This document shows, in pieces, positions 28,902-37,974 of a stretch of DNA of 64,000 nucleotides; the first letter of the stretch is position 1; every line of letters begins with the position of its first letter. The translations under genes were made by a program, and so were the position numbers. The stretch spans positions 1,813,144 through 1,877,143 of the forward strand of contig NZ_KB849655.1 of assembly GCF_000368765.1 (NCBI RefSeq), in the 5' to 3' direction. Origin of the DNA: Acinetobacter junii CIP 64.5 (GTDB lineage: Bacteria > Pseudomonadota > Gammaproteobacteria > Pseudomonadales > Moraxellaceae). The notes under the pieces were generated by a model. The model saw only the letters and a program-made list of their open reading frames with translations. It was not told the origin of the DNA and searched no databases.

Positions 28902-29039
28902 AGTATGAAACTTTATTGTTTCTTTTTCCATCTTGGATACTCTAAACCAAAAAGTAGTATGAAACTTTATTGTTTTATGATGAAATAAATATCAATAACT
29001 TACGAAAAATCCAGTATGAAACTATATTGTCTCATTACA
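28902..29039. repeat. Tn7-like left end: three spaced TnsB-type sites and terminus
   Basis: Sites AGTATGAAACTTTATTGTTT at 28902-28921 and again at 28956-28975, and AGTATGAAACTATATTGTCT at 29013-29032, then the terminal CATTACA to 29039. They are inverted relative to those at the glmS end and spaced 54 and 57 bp apart, while the right-end sites abut. The same asymmetry is known for Tn7, where it sets insertion orientation. Confidence 0.92.
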
Positions 29040-29044
29040 TCGCC
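29040..29044. other. Target site duplication, right copy (TCGCC)
   Basis: TCGCC directly follows the left-end terminus and matches 9654-9658, confirming the element boundaries. Confidence 0.95.
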
Positions 29045-29062
29045 TTTCTTCCATTTCTTTTT
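29043..29062 (+). terminator. Right half of the split glmS terminator
   Basis: Right arm CCTTTCTTCCATTT (29043-29056) plus the T-rich tail to 29062 of the original glmS terminator, now 19 kb from its partner at 9639. Before insertion it probably also served the convergent yitT gene, whose transcripts would now run toward the transposon end. Confidence 0.8.
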
Positions 29063-29079
29063 AGAAACTTTTAATCGTA

Positions 29080-29733
29080 TTAAGCAATATAACGACTGGT
29101 TTTATGATTCAATAAAATAATTAAATTTAAAATTACCGCACCCAAAATTGAAAATAGAATTAACTTCCAATCCACATAAAATAACGATGCCAGTAAAATT
29201 GCAACATCGATGCCCATCTGTACTTTTCCAGCAGGAATTTTAAATCTCTCTTGCAGATATAAAACCAACAAGTTAATTCCACCTAAACTCGAACGATGTC
29301 GAAATAAGATCAAAAAACTGACTCCCATCAATACATTTGCAAAGATAGTTGCATAAATCGGATTGACATCAGACAACTGAAAAAAATGTGGAATGGTCTC
29401 TGTAAAGCTAGCCAGTAAAGCAACAGCAATGAAGGTTTTGACCACCAACCCCATACCCATCTTTTTATAAGCAAAATAATAAAATGGAATATTAATCAGG
29501 AAAAAGAGTACCCCGAATTTAATATCGGTCACATAGTGGATGAGTAAGGATAGACCAGCTGTACCACCTGTCATAATGCCCGCTTGCTGCAATAGGGTCA
29601 TCGCAAAAGATAAAATGAAGGTACCGATTAACATGGCCAAGGCATCCTCAATCTTAGAATGCTGATCTATTGCAGACATGACTGGACTTACCAAAGATAC
29701 ATTTTGATCGGTATTCATAATGGTATAACTCAA
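29080..29733 (-). CDS. YitT family membrane protein
   Basis: 217 aa with five or so hydrophobic segments. The conserved pattern GGTAGLSLLIHYVTDIKFGVLFFLINIPFYY and SSLGGINLLVLYLQER is typical of the YitT/DUF161 family, integral inner-membrane proteins of unknown transport role. It is shorter than Bacillus YitT and lacks the extra C-terminal cytosolic domain. Convergent with glmS before the insertion; its stop lies 36 bp from the transposon boundary duplication. Confidence 0.85.
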   Translation of the reverse strand: MSYTIMNTDQNVSLVSPVMSAIDQHSKIEDALAMLIGTFILSFAMTLLQQAGIMTGGTAGLSLLIHYVTDIKFGVLFFLINIPFYYFAYKKMGMGLVVKTFIAVALLASFTETIPHFFQLSDVNPIYATIFANVLMGVSFLILFRHRSSLGGINLLVLYLQERFKIPAGKVQMGIDVAILLASLFYVDWKLILFSILGAVILNLIILLNHKTSRYIA

Positions 29734-29931
29734 TAGGAGAACAACAGAAGGGAGAGATCTTTAAAAAAGATATGACATATTTGATCATTTTTATTTAATT
29801 TTCGCAATTTTTTCTTATATTTTTTATCATAAATGCAATTTATATTCACAATAACGGATTTCGAATGATCAATCAGATATGAATATCCAGCAATTTGACT
29901 AATCAGCTTTTAGCGTCATAGATCAAATTTT

Positions 29932-30396
29932 TTATTTCATCGCGATGCCATTTTCTTTTAATTTTTCTAAAACAATTGAGGTATTTAAGTTACTTACACC
30001 AAAATCACTGGAGGACAAGATCCCAATCAGTTTTACCATTTCATCTAAGCTTTTAACAGCGACTTTAAGTGCAAAGTCATAACTGCCTGTAAGTTTATGA
30101 ATATCTTTAACCGCAGGTTCTCTTAAGAGAAAGTCGACAAAGCGATCATGCGTCGCATCATTATAATTCTGCAATTTAACTTCAATAATTCCCATAATTG
30201 GCGTGGGATCTGCGCTCAGAGCCACCTGAGCATAATATCCTGTAATCACTTTGGTCTGTTCTAAATGGATTCGTCGACGAGAACATTGCGAGGTCGAAAG
30301 CCCCACCAGCTCAGCCAATTCTTGATTAGCTAAACGACCATTGAGTTGTAAATGATGAATAATTTTTTTATCAAAATCATCTAATTCGTCAATCAT
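29932..30396 (-). CDS. Lrp/AsnC family transcriptional regulator
   Basis: 154 aa from the ATG at 30396 (MIDELDDFDKKIIHHLQLNG); a longer frame opens at 30435 but the shorter start has GAGAG upstream and fits the family length. An N-terminal winged HTH (NQELAELVGLSTSQCSRRRIHLE) and a C-terminal RAM/AsnC ligand domain (GSYDFALKVAVKSLDEM) are visible. Lrp/AsnC proteins respond to amino acids or similar small molecules. It is followed upstream in the transcript direction by pncA, 78 bp away on the same strand; the target is unknown. Confidence 0.9.
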   Translation of the reverse strand: MIDELDDFDKKIIHHLQLNGRLANQELAELVGLSTSQCSRRRIHLEQTKVITGYYAQVALSADPTPIMGIIEVKLQNYNDATHDRFVDFLLREPAVKDIHKLTGSYDFALKVAVKSLDEMVKLIGILSSSDFGVSNLNTSIVLEKLKENGIAMK

Positions 30397-30474
30397 ACAA
30401 CTCTCAAATAAATCTGGGTAAATACAAAGCATCACTCGATAAAGTGTAGCTGTTTTGGGATATAAACCACAAGT

Positions 30475-31107
30475 TTAAAGCAAAATGCTGGAGGCTTCGA
30501 TGCGATGCACGCCCTTCTGCGACATATCTTGCCATGCTTGTTGCAAAGAGCCGTTTAAATCAATTGCCTTGCAGGCATCTTCTATCACATAAGTATCAAA
30601 ACCCAGTTCAGCAGCATCAATCGCAGTCCAAGCGACACAAAAATCTGTAGCAATCCCAACGATAAACACAGTATTTATCTGATGTTCTCTCAAATATCCA
30701 TTCAATCCAGTTGGTGTCTTACGATCTGCTTCCATAAAAGCTGAATAACTATCAATATTTTGATGGCAACCTTTTCGAATAATCAGTTGGGCTGTCGGGA
30801 TATTTAAATGGGGATGAAATTCAGCATCATGCGTCCCTTGAACACAATGTTTAGGCCATAATACTTGGCGACCATAATCCAATTCGATGGTCTCAAAGGG
30901 ATTTTTATTGGGATGATTATCTGCAAAAGAAATATGTTGGTCAGGGTGCCAGTCCTGCGTTAGCACAATATGCTCAAACTTTTGTGCAAGTTGATTAATC
31001 TTCGGAATAATTTCATCGGCGTTTGCCACCGCTAAATTTCCTCCTGGCGTGAAACCATTCTGCACATCCACTACAATTAAAACACTTTGTTTTACTTGCT
31101 TAAGCAT
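30475..31107 (-). CDS. pncA: Nicotinamidase / pyrazinamidase
   Basis: 210 aa isochorismatase-fold hydrolase that deamidates nicotinamide to nicotinic acid in NAD salvage. Visible: VVDVQNGFTPGGNLAV with the catalytic-type Asp, metal-ligand DWHPDQHISFADNHP, the WPKHCVQGT motif, and GIATDFCVAWTAIDA with the nucleophilic Cys. Same strand as the Lrp gene downstream; possibly one transcript. Confidence 0.95.
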   Translation of the reverse strand: MLKQVKQSVLIVVDVQNGFTPGGNLAVANADEIIPKINQLAQKFEHIVLTQDWHPDQHISFADNHPNKNPFETIELDYGRQVLWPKHCVQGTHDAEFHPHLNIPTAQLIIRKGCHQNIDSYSAFMEADRKTPTGLNGYLREHQINTVFIVGIATDFCVAWTAIDAAELGFDTYVIEDACKAIDLNGSLQQAWQDMSQKGVHRIEASSILL

Positions 31108-31396
31108 TTGATCAACCTATTTAAATTCCATCATTCTAAAATACGCTGCTGCTTGTTCTATGACTAGTCATGTTTAACTTTTTCAGCAAATGAAAAGAAT
31201 TCAATACAAAGATCAATTAAAGTTTTCCACAGTTTAACTAAAGCATATTGTTCTTATGTCGCTGATCAGTCATAATTTGCATAATTGTCATTCAACTCAC
31301 CATATTGATTGAGTGACGAATCAAAATACTGCAACCATCCAATATTTCGTTTCAAATACTTCAATCTCGGATGGGAAAATAGGATATTTTTTCAAA

Positions 31397-32290
31397 ATGA
31401 CTCAGCTAGCACAGAATATTCAAGGCTCAATTGTCGCAATCGTCACCCCTATGTATGAAGATGGCAGCGTAGATTGGAAGAGTCTTGAGAAGCTTGTTGA
31501 GTGGCACATCCAACAAGGTACTCACAGTATCGTTGCGGTCGGCACAACAGGCGAAGCATCGACCCTTAGTATGGAAGAACATACTCAGGTCATTAAAGAG
31601 GTGATTCGTGTTGCAAACAAACGTATTCCGATTATTGCGGGTACAGGTGCAAACTCAACACGCGAAGCGATTGAGCTGACCAAAGCTGCGAAAGAATTAG
31701 GCGCAGATGCAGCATTACTTGTAACGCCATATTATAATAAACCAACTCAGGAAGGCTTATACCAACACTATAAAGCTATCGCTGAGGCCGTTGATATTCC
31801 ACAAATTCTTTATAATGTTCCAGGTCGTACAGGCGTGGATATGCAAAATGAAACTGTTATTCGTCTTGCAGATGTGAAAAACATTATTGGTATCAAAGAT
31901 GCAACAGGCGATGTTCCTCGCGGACAAGCTCTCATCGAAGGTTTAGCTGGTAAAATGGCTGTTTACTCAGGCGATGATGAAACTGCTTGGGAACTGATGC
32001 TACTAGGTGCTAAAGGCAACATCTCTGTAACTGCGAATGTTGCACCAAAGCAAATGAGCGACGTCTGTGAAGCTGCTTTAGCTGGCGACAAAGAAAAAGC
32101 TCAACGTTTAAATCAACAAATTGCAAATCTACACAATATTTTGTTTTGCGAATCAAACCCAATTCCTGTGAAATGGGCTTTGCATGAGATGGGTTATATT
32201 AGCACTGGTCTTCGTTTACCGCTAACCCCTCTCGCTGAACAATATCGTGAACCTATCCGTAACAGTCTAAAAGCTGCGGGAATAATTTAA
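31397..32290 (+). CDS. dapA: 4-hydroxy-tetrahydrodipicolinate synthase
   Basis: 297 aa from ATG 31397 (MTQLAQNIQGSIVAIVTPM), the usual DapA length. The frame extends upstream to a GTG at 31313, adding 28 residues without family support. DapA condenses pyruvate and aspartate semialdehyde, the first committed step of lysine/diaminopimelate synthesis. Motifs: GTTGEASTLS, the YYNKPTQEG loop and the Schiff-base Lys in IGIKDATGD. The dapA-bamC-purC order follows, as in E. coli. Confidence 0.95.
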   Translation: MTQLAQNIQGSIVAIVTPMYEDGSVDWKSLEKLVEWHIQQGTHSIVAVGTTGEASTLSMEEHTQVIKEVIRVANKRIPIIAGTGANSTREAIELTKAAKELGADAALLVTPYYNKPTQEGLYQHYKAIAEAVDIPQILYNVPGRTGVDMQNETVIRLADVKNIIGIKDATGDVPRGQALIEGLAGKMAVYSGDDETAWELMLLGAKGNISVTANVAPKQMSDVCEAALAGDKEKAQRLNQQIANLHNILFCESNPIPVKWALHEMGYISTGLRLPLTPLAEQYREPIRNSLKAAGII

Positions 32291-32302
32291 TACGAGCAAT
32301 TT

Positions 32303-32908
32303 ATGATGCAATTACGTCTTGGTGTTGTCCTTGTTATTTCAGCTTTAAGTTTGGCTGGTTGTGGTCGCTTTGCCCTCAATAATCACTCATTAGATTATAA
32401 AAATGCGAAAACACTGGAACCTCTCAAATTCCCTGAGAATGCAACGGTAAGACCATTTACACCATTGTATCCAGCTCCAACGGTTGATCCACTTGCGATT
32501 CAACATGCACCTACATTCGAAAATAAAAGTGGCAACCGTTACGCTTTACCTCGCCCTGATCCGATGCAGGCAACAGCGAATACCAGTGATGCGACTACAG
32601 CAACTTTAGGTCGTCCTCAACTTGTAATGGATGGCAATAAAAACCCGTTACTTAAAGTTGAAGGTCCAACTGCTGCAGCTTGGCAATACACTTTCGCAAC
32701 ATTGAGTAGTCTCAACTATAAGATTGTCTCTCAAGCAGATAATGGTTATGAGGCGACGATTACTGTAGGTGATCAAAATTACCTACTCAAACTCTCTGCT
32801 GTGGGCTCAAGTAATACTGTTGCTCTGTTTAAGCTAGATACAACTTTTGCTGACCCTACTGTCGCAACTGAAGTATTAGCCCAGATTTATCAAAATTGGC
32901 CAGCCTAG
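32303..32908 (+). CDS. bamC: BamC-like outer membrane lipoprotein
   Basis: 201 aa. N-terminal signal with lipobox LAGC (Cys20), so lipidated and exported. Proline-rich linker, then a globular domain with AAWQYTFATLSSLNYKI and GYEATITVGDQNYLL. Position between dapA and purC is that of bamC (NlpB), a subunit of the beta-barrel assembly machine. Shorter than E. coli BamC (about 340 aa), consistent with one helix-grip domain rather than two. Assignment rests mainly on lipobox and synteny. Confidence 0.72.
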   Translation: MMQLRLGVVLVISALSLAGCGRFALNNHSLDYKNAKTLEPLKFPENATVRPFTPLYPAPTVDPLAIQHAPTFENKSGNRYALPRPDPMQATANTSDATTATLGRPQLVMDGNKNPLLKVEGPTAAAWQYTFATLSSLNYKIVSQADNGYEATITVGDQNYLLKLSAVGSSNTVALFKLDTTFADPTVATEVLAQIYQNWPA

Positions 32909-32943
32909 TCGTTTACTAGGCATATTTTTCAAAAGGTTCCCCC

Positions 32944-33663
32944 ATGTTAAAACAAACCTTGCTCTATACTGGTAAAGCAAAATCTGTGTATGAAACAGAT
33001 AATGCTGACCACCTGATTTTAGTCTTTCGTGATGATGCCTCTGCGTTCAATGGCGAAAAAATCGAACAACTAGATCGTAAAGGCAAGGTCAACAACCGTT
33101 TTAACGCCTTCATCATGGAGAAGTTGGCTGAAGCAGGTATTGAAACTCATTTTGAAAAGTTACTTTCTCCAACGGAAGTACTTGTTAAAAAGCTTCAAAT
33201 GATTCCTGTAGAGTGTGTCATCCGCAATTATGCTGCTGGTTCACTTTGCCGTCGTTTAGGTGTTGAAGAAGGCAAAGAGTTAACGCCTCCTACATTTGAA
33301 TTATTCTTCAAAGATGATGCTCTTGGCGATCCAATGGTAAATGAATCGCAAGCAATCGCTTTAGGTTGGGCAACTGCTGATCAACTTGAAAAAATGAAAG
33401 AACTTACTTACCAAGTGAATAATGTACTTAAAGCATTATTCGATGCAGGTAATATGATTCTTGTTGATTTCAAACTTGAGTTTGGTGTGTTCCATGACCG
33501 CATCGTATTGGGTGATGAATTCTCTCCAGACGGTTGCCGTTTATGGGATAAAGATACCAAGAAAAAATTAGATAAAGACCGCTTCCGTCAAGGTTTAGGC
33601 GGTGTGGTTGAAGCTTATGAAGAAGTTGCTGCACGTTTAGGCATTAACTTAGATGATATCTAA
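32944..33663 (+). CDS. purC: Phosphoribosylaminoimidazole-succinocarboxamide synthase
   Basis: 239 aa, normal length. PurC ligates aspartate to CAIR in purine synthesis. Typical motifs: [15 protein letters not shown] at the start, [20 protein letters not shown] in the middle and [13 protein letters not shown] near the end. Preceded by AAAGG and followed by an intrinsic terminator. Confidence 0.96.
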   Translation: MLKQTLLYTGKAKSVYETDNADHLILVFRDDASAFNGEKIEQLDRKGKVNNRFNAFIMEKLAEAGIETHFEKLLSPTEVLVKKLQMIPVECVIRNYAAGSLCRRLGVEEGKELTPPTFELFFKDDALGDPMVNESQAIALGWATADQLEKMKELTYQVNNVLKALFDAGNMILVDFKLEFGVFHDRIVLGDEFSPDGCRLWDKDTKKKLDKDRFRQGLGGVVEAYEEVAARLGINLDDI

Positions 33664-33688
33664 TCATTTTAAGCATTCATGATTTATA

Positions 33689-33717
33689 AAAAACCAGCTC
33701 CTTTGAGCTGGTTTTTT
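33689..33717 (+). terminator. Bidirectional terminator between purC and the amidohydrolase pseudogene
   Basis: Stem ACCAGCTC / GAGCTGGT with a CTTT loop, flanked by A and T runs on both sides, so it can serve purC and the convergent minus-strand gene. Confidence 0.9.
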
Positions 33718-33723
33718 ATGTCT

Positions 33724-35456
33724 TCATTTTGAATACTGCTGATAAATAAATTTACCTTCTTTATAGGTCGCCAAAACTTTAATTTTTTTGATTTCTCGGC
33801 TTGGTACAGTCAGTGGGTTCTTATCTAAAATCACTAAATCAGCGAGCTTTCCTTGCTTTAAGGTACCCTTATATTGATCTTCAAAATATTGATAAGCAGC
33901 CCAATCCGTCATCGATTTTAAGGCAAGATAAGGACTTATACGTTCATCGGCACCTAGAACATAATCACTACGCGTCACGCGATTGACTGTAGCATCGAGC
34001 ATCATCATGCTATGTGGTGGAACAACGGGAGCATCATGGTGTTCGGTAAAGATTAAATTTTTCTTTAGTGCAGTTGCTGTTGGGGAAATATGTGCTGCTC
34101 GCGTCTCGCCTAGTGTTTGTTGGCGATGCCAATCCCCCCAATAATAGGTATGTAATGAGAAGAACGAAGGAATAATATCTAAAGCCTTCAATTGGTCTAG
34201 TTGATCATCTCGAATCGTTTGCGAGTGAATCAATACACTTCTGCGGTCTGCTTTACCTTGTTTTGCCGTAGCATCTTTGACAGCACCTATAAACTGATCT
34301 ATTGCCGCATCTCCATTGGCATGAACGAGCACTTGCCAGCCATGTTTGAAGGCTACATTAATATATTGATCGACCTGTTGATCGTCTTTGATCGCTGGAT
34401 AGCCTTTATAATTTTTATCTTTACCTTCAGGTGGAATCTTATAGGCTTGAGTTAACCATGCAGTCTTACCTTGAGGTGAACCATCTAAACTGATTTTAAC
34501 GCCACCTATACGGAAGTGATGATCGTATTGTCGGCTACTTCCTTGCTTAAGCATATATTCTTGGCTAGTGGTGATATCAGGATAAGATACGACATCTATC
34601 GGAAGTTGATTTTGCTTGGCAAGCGCCTGCCACATCTCCGTCGTACCTTGATCTGCTCGTTCCTCTTGTACTGTAGTGAAACCATTTTTGACATAAGCAT
34701 CAAGACCTTTACGAGCAATTTCAAACATCACTTGCGGTGGCACATCTTTGAATATTGAACCAATCGCAGTAAATAATGCGGACTCTTCCAGCACCCCATT
34801 AGGAACATTCGAATTTGCTTCTCGACGAATAATCCCCCCTGCTGGATTTTCAGTATTTTTATTGATATTTAGCTTTGTGATTCACTGAAGCGAGATGCCC
34901 TGATTGATGTAAGATCATCACGGGCTGATCTTTGGAAACTCGATCTAAATCGGTTGCTGTCAGATGACGCTGTTCACTTAATTGCGCATCATCATAGCCA
35001 TTTCCTAAAATCCATCCCCCCATCGTTTGAATGACTTGAGGATTTTGCTTTTTCCATTGTGTTAATTAATACTTGAACCAAAGAATCAATATCAGAAACT
35101 TGACCGTCTGGCGCAGGATAAAGATTTGCAACCATCTGATGGAATCCAACCATATTTACATGGCTGTGTGCATCAATAAAACTTGGCAAAAGTGTTTTAT
35201 TTTTTAAATCAATGGATTGAACATTCGAATTTGCTAAATGCTCTGCCTGTTTTTTTGAACCAACAAAAATGATCTTTCCATCTTTAACCAGCAAGGCTTC
35301 TGCATATGTTGGCGTCATACCTTCCATCGTTAAGATCGAACCACCAAAGAACAATTGTTCTGACCGATCTTGATCAAGTGGAGTACTTGCACAGCCTGAT
35401 AAGGTAAAGGCGATGATTGTTGCTGTCGTCAGTTTATTCAAATATTTAAAAGTCAT
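33724..35456 (-). pseudogene. YtcJ-like amidohydrolase lipoprotein, broken by two frameshifts
   Basis: Three reading frames joined give one metal-dependent amidohydrolase. The N-terminal part (from 35456) has a lipobox (TLSGCAST), FFGGSILTMEG and IDAHSHV. A middle segment continues in another frame (TQWKKQNPQVIQTMGGWILG... SGHLASVNHKA). The C-terminal part to 33724 contains KISLDGSPQGKTAWLTQ, HANGDAAIDQF and VIHSQTIRDDQL, ending with the strand typical of these enzymes. Shifts lie near 35059-35066 and 34872; each fits +1 or -2 bases. Either a decayed gene or sequencing indels. Substrate unknown. Confidence 0.85.
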
Positions 35457-35632
35457 AGATTAAAACCATATTTTTATTATGCCTTTTTAGATTAAGGCTC
35501 ATTCTTTCTGATATAAAAAGGCATAACTTGTTATTTTTGTAATGCTTGATAAATTTTTGAATCAATAAATAGTTTAAACCATTGATCAATAGCTATTTCA
35601 CCAAGCTGATTTGAATAAAAAACACTTTTTGC

Positions 35633-36517
35633 TTATGACTTCGCCTTTGTCGCCAACCAACACAGTATAGAACCGACACACACCATCAGCGCACCATACC
35701 AAAAAGAAAGACCTAATGGCGTACTCAGTAACAATGCAGCAAAAAAAGCGGAAAGCACAGGAATAAAATAAGATGCTCCTGCCAGTAATGTCACATTACC
35801 ATGCAAAATTCCAACATTCCAAGCTGCATAGCCGAAGCCCATCGCAGCAGCAGCAAAAACCAAGGAAATAGAGGATGACCAATGAAAAATAAAGCTATTA
35901 CCCCCCATCACAAGATATTTAATCCAAAGCACGATCGAAACCAAAATAAAGAATAAAGTAATTCCATTTGCTCCCTGAGCGATTCGTGCTGTAAGGGTAC
36001 AATAAGCCGCCCACAACAATGTCCCTAGAAATGCCAATCCATAACTCAGTGGGTTCTGTTGAATATTGTTAGCCATGCCAATCAAATCAAATCCTTGCTC
36101 TCCTCCCAAAACCCAACAAATACCGAGTAGAGAAACAACGAAGCCAGGAATGATCAGAAAATTTGCTTTTTGTTGATTAAATAAAATCGCCGCAACCATC
36201 GTGAAAGTTGGCCATAAATAATTGACCATTCCGACTTCAATTGCTTGTCTATTTGTTTGGCTATATCCAATTGAAAGTGAAAGACAAATTTCATAGGCGA
36301 CAAATAAAAAAGCACCCCAAATCAAATAAGTTTTTGGAAAACTTTTGAGAGGCGTCCAACCAACAGAAAGTAATAAGAATATTGAAGCAAGTGTATAGAT
36401 TAATGCCGCACCACCAACTGCACCAAACTGAGTACTTACTTCTTTAATGAGCGCAACAATTAAACTCCAAAGCAAAATGGCAAGCAGTCCAATCAGTGTT
36501 GCTGTTTTTGAGTTCAT
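35633..36517 (-). CDS. yddG: Aromatic amino acid exporter YddG-like (DMT superfamily)
   Basis: About 294 aa from ATG 36517 (MNSKTATLIGLLAI); the frame opens 12 codons earlier at 36553. Ten hydrophobic segments of the EamA/DMT type. Strong resemblance, from memory, to E. coli YddG: QAIEVGMVNYLWP, CWVLGG, AYAAWNVGILHGNVT-type motif (here GYAAWNVGILHGNVT) and LSFWYGALMVCVGSILCWLATK. YddG exports aromatic amino acids and their analogues. Stand-alone gene on the minus strand. Confidence 0.9.
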   Translation of the reverse strand: MNSKTATLIGLLAILLWSLIVALIKEVSTQFGAVGGAALIYTLASIFLLLSVGWTPLKSFPKTYLIWGAFLFVAYEICLSLSIGYSQTNRQAIEVGMVNYLWPTFTMVAAILFNQQKANFLIIPGFVVSLLGICWVLGGEQGFDLIGMANNIQQNPLSYGLAFLGTLLWAAYCTLTARIAQGANGITLFFILVSIVLWIKYLVMGGNSFIFHWSSSISLVFAAAAMGFGYAAWNVGILHGNVTLLAGASYFIPVLSAFFAALLLSTPLGLSFWYGALMVCVGSILCWLATKAKS

Positions 36518-36616
36518 ATTGATATCAATTGAATCTTGGAACCAAAGCAACATGCCATCAATCGGGGCTAAAATGCTGTTTGGTAAATTTAAAATGAGGC
36601 ACGCGCCCAGAACGTA

Positions 36617-37894
36617 TTATTGCTGTTGCTGTTCTTGCTGCCAGCGGCGCTGTTGCAAACGTTCAGCTTCAACTTCACGTTTATTTAAGGCTCGTTCATA
36701 CAGCTTCGTACCACGCAATTCAGGTGGTAAATAGTCTTGTAATACAAAATGTTCAGGATAATTATGTGGATACAAATAATCCACCCCATATCCTTGTTGC
36801 TTCATCAGTTTGGTTGGCGCATTGCGTAAGTGCAATGGTACAGGCAAATTCGCCGTTTTCTCTGCCAACTCTAAGGCACGATTGATGGCTAAATAGGTAC
36901 TATTACTTTTCGGGCTGGTTGCCAAATAAACTGCGCATTGTCCTAAAATAATACGCGCCTCAGGCATACCCACCGCTTGAACTGAACGGAAGCACTCCCC
37001 TGCAAGTAACAAGGCATTTGGATTAGAATTTCCAATATCTTCTGATGCCGCAATCAACATGCGACGAGCAATAAATACTGGGTCTTCTCCACCTTTCAGC
37101 ATTCTTGCCATCCAATACAAGGTAGCATCTGGATCACTTCCCCGAATCGATTTAATAAATGCTGAAACCAGATCGTAGTGCTGCTCACCTGACTTGTCAT
37201 AACGCGCAATGTTCTGCTGTGCAACTTTGACGACAATCGCGTTGGTCACGACATTTTCAACATCAGCTTCAAAGGTACTGGCGATTAAATCGATCAGATT
37301 AAGCGCCTTACGCGCATCACCTGCAGCAAATTGAATCAGTGCATCATATTCTTCAACTTGAATAAAACGCTCTTTGAGAAACTTATCACTTTGAATCGCT
37401 TTATTGATGAGTGTTTGAATGGCATCCGCATCCAAACTATTCAGCGTGTAGACCTGACAACGCGACAGTAAAGCGCTATTAACCTCAAAAGATGGGTTCT
37501 CTGTGGTTGCGCCGATCAGCGTAATTTTGCCTTTTTCGACTGCATTTAGTAACGCATCTTGCTGCGATTTATTAAAGCGATGAATCTCATCAATAAACAC
37601 CACTGGAGTCAGCAGATCACCACTTTCCGCAATCACTTCTCGCAGCTCTTTTACACCAGTATTCAACGCAGATAAGCTAATAAATGGGCGATCAACTGCT
37701 TGCGCCAGCAATAATGCGATCGTAGTTTTACCTACCCCTGGCGGACCCCAAAAGATAATCGAAGGTAAATGCCCTTGATCAATCATTTGGCGCAAAGGTG
37801 CATTTTCACCTAACAAATGATCTTGTCCGATAATTTCGGATAAGTCACGAGGACGTAAACGTTCAGGTAAAGGAATATGCGTATCTGACATCAT
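36617..37894 (-). CDS. rarA: Replication-associated recombination protein RarA (MgsA)
   Basis: 425 aa AAA+ clamp-loader-like ATPase acting at stalled forks. Walker A FWGPPGVGKTT, Walker B VVFIDEIHRFNKSQQDAL, sensor GATTENPSFEVN, and the C-terminal block with LPVPLHLRNAPT and GYGVDYLYPHNYPEHF are typical. The frame opens GTG-ATG-ATG; ATG 37894 is used here. The C-terminal tail ends in a glutamine-rich run (QQRRWQQEQQQQ), encoded by a short CAG/CAA repeat at 36619-36650. Confidence 0.95.
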   Translation of the reverse strand: MMSDTHIPLPERLRPRDLSEIIGQDHLLGENAPLRQMIDQGHLPSIIFWGPPGVGKTTIALLLAQAVDRPFISLSALNTGVKELREVIAESGDLLTPVVFIDEIHRFNKSQQDALLNAVEKGKITLIGATTENPSFEVNSALLSRCQVYTLNSLDADAIQTLINKAIQSDKFLKERFIQVEEYDALIQFAAGDARKALNLIDLIASTFEADVENVVTNAIVVKVAQQNIARYDKSGEQHYDLVSAFIKSIRGSDPDATLYWMARMLKGGEDPVFIARRMLIAASEDIGNSNPNALLLAGECFRSVQAVGMPEARIILGQCAVYLATSPKSNSTYLAINRALELAEKTANLPVPLHLRNAPTKLMKQQGYGVDYLYPHNYPEHFVLQDYLPPELRGTKLYERALNKREVEAERLQQRRWQQEQQQQ

Positions 37895-37974
37895 CACTGG
37901 CTTTATGCTGTTTTATCCTAGTCTATTGTGTCTGAATCAAATCTACAATTTGAATCTACCAACAACTGAATAAG

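Larger units (their letters stand above)
9659..29039 (+). mobile_element. Complete Tn7-like transposon at attTn7 with tnsABCDE and a DUF499/DUF1156 defence cargo
   Basis: 19,381 bp. The ends are related inverted repeats: TGTAAGTAGACAATA at the glmS side and, reading inward, TGTAATGAGACAATA at the other. Both are flanked by TCGCC. Three TnsB-type repeats sit at each end. The right-end module tnsA-tnsB-tnsC-tnsD-tnsE is complete, collinear and undamaged. Cargo from about 17.5 to 28.9 kb holds a regulatory pair and a four-gene defence-type operon. No integron, antibiotic resistance gene or cas gene was seen. Orientation is as in Tn7: the tnsA end faces glmS. Every element gene is open, so the insertion is probably recent or maintained. 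Confidence 0.97.

Noticed and set aside
9659..29039. CRISPR-associated Tn7-like transposon
   Set aside because: No cas gene, no CRISPR repeats; a normal TnsD and TnsE are present and the insertion is at the TnsD site.
31313..31396. 28-residue N-terminal extension of DapA
   Set aside because: The ATG at 31397 gives the standard 297-aa protein; the extension has no family similarity.
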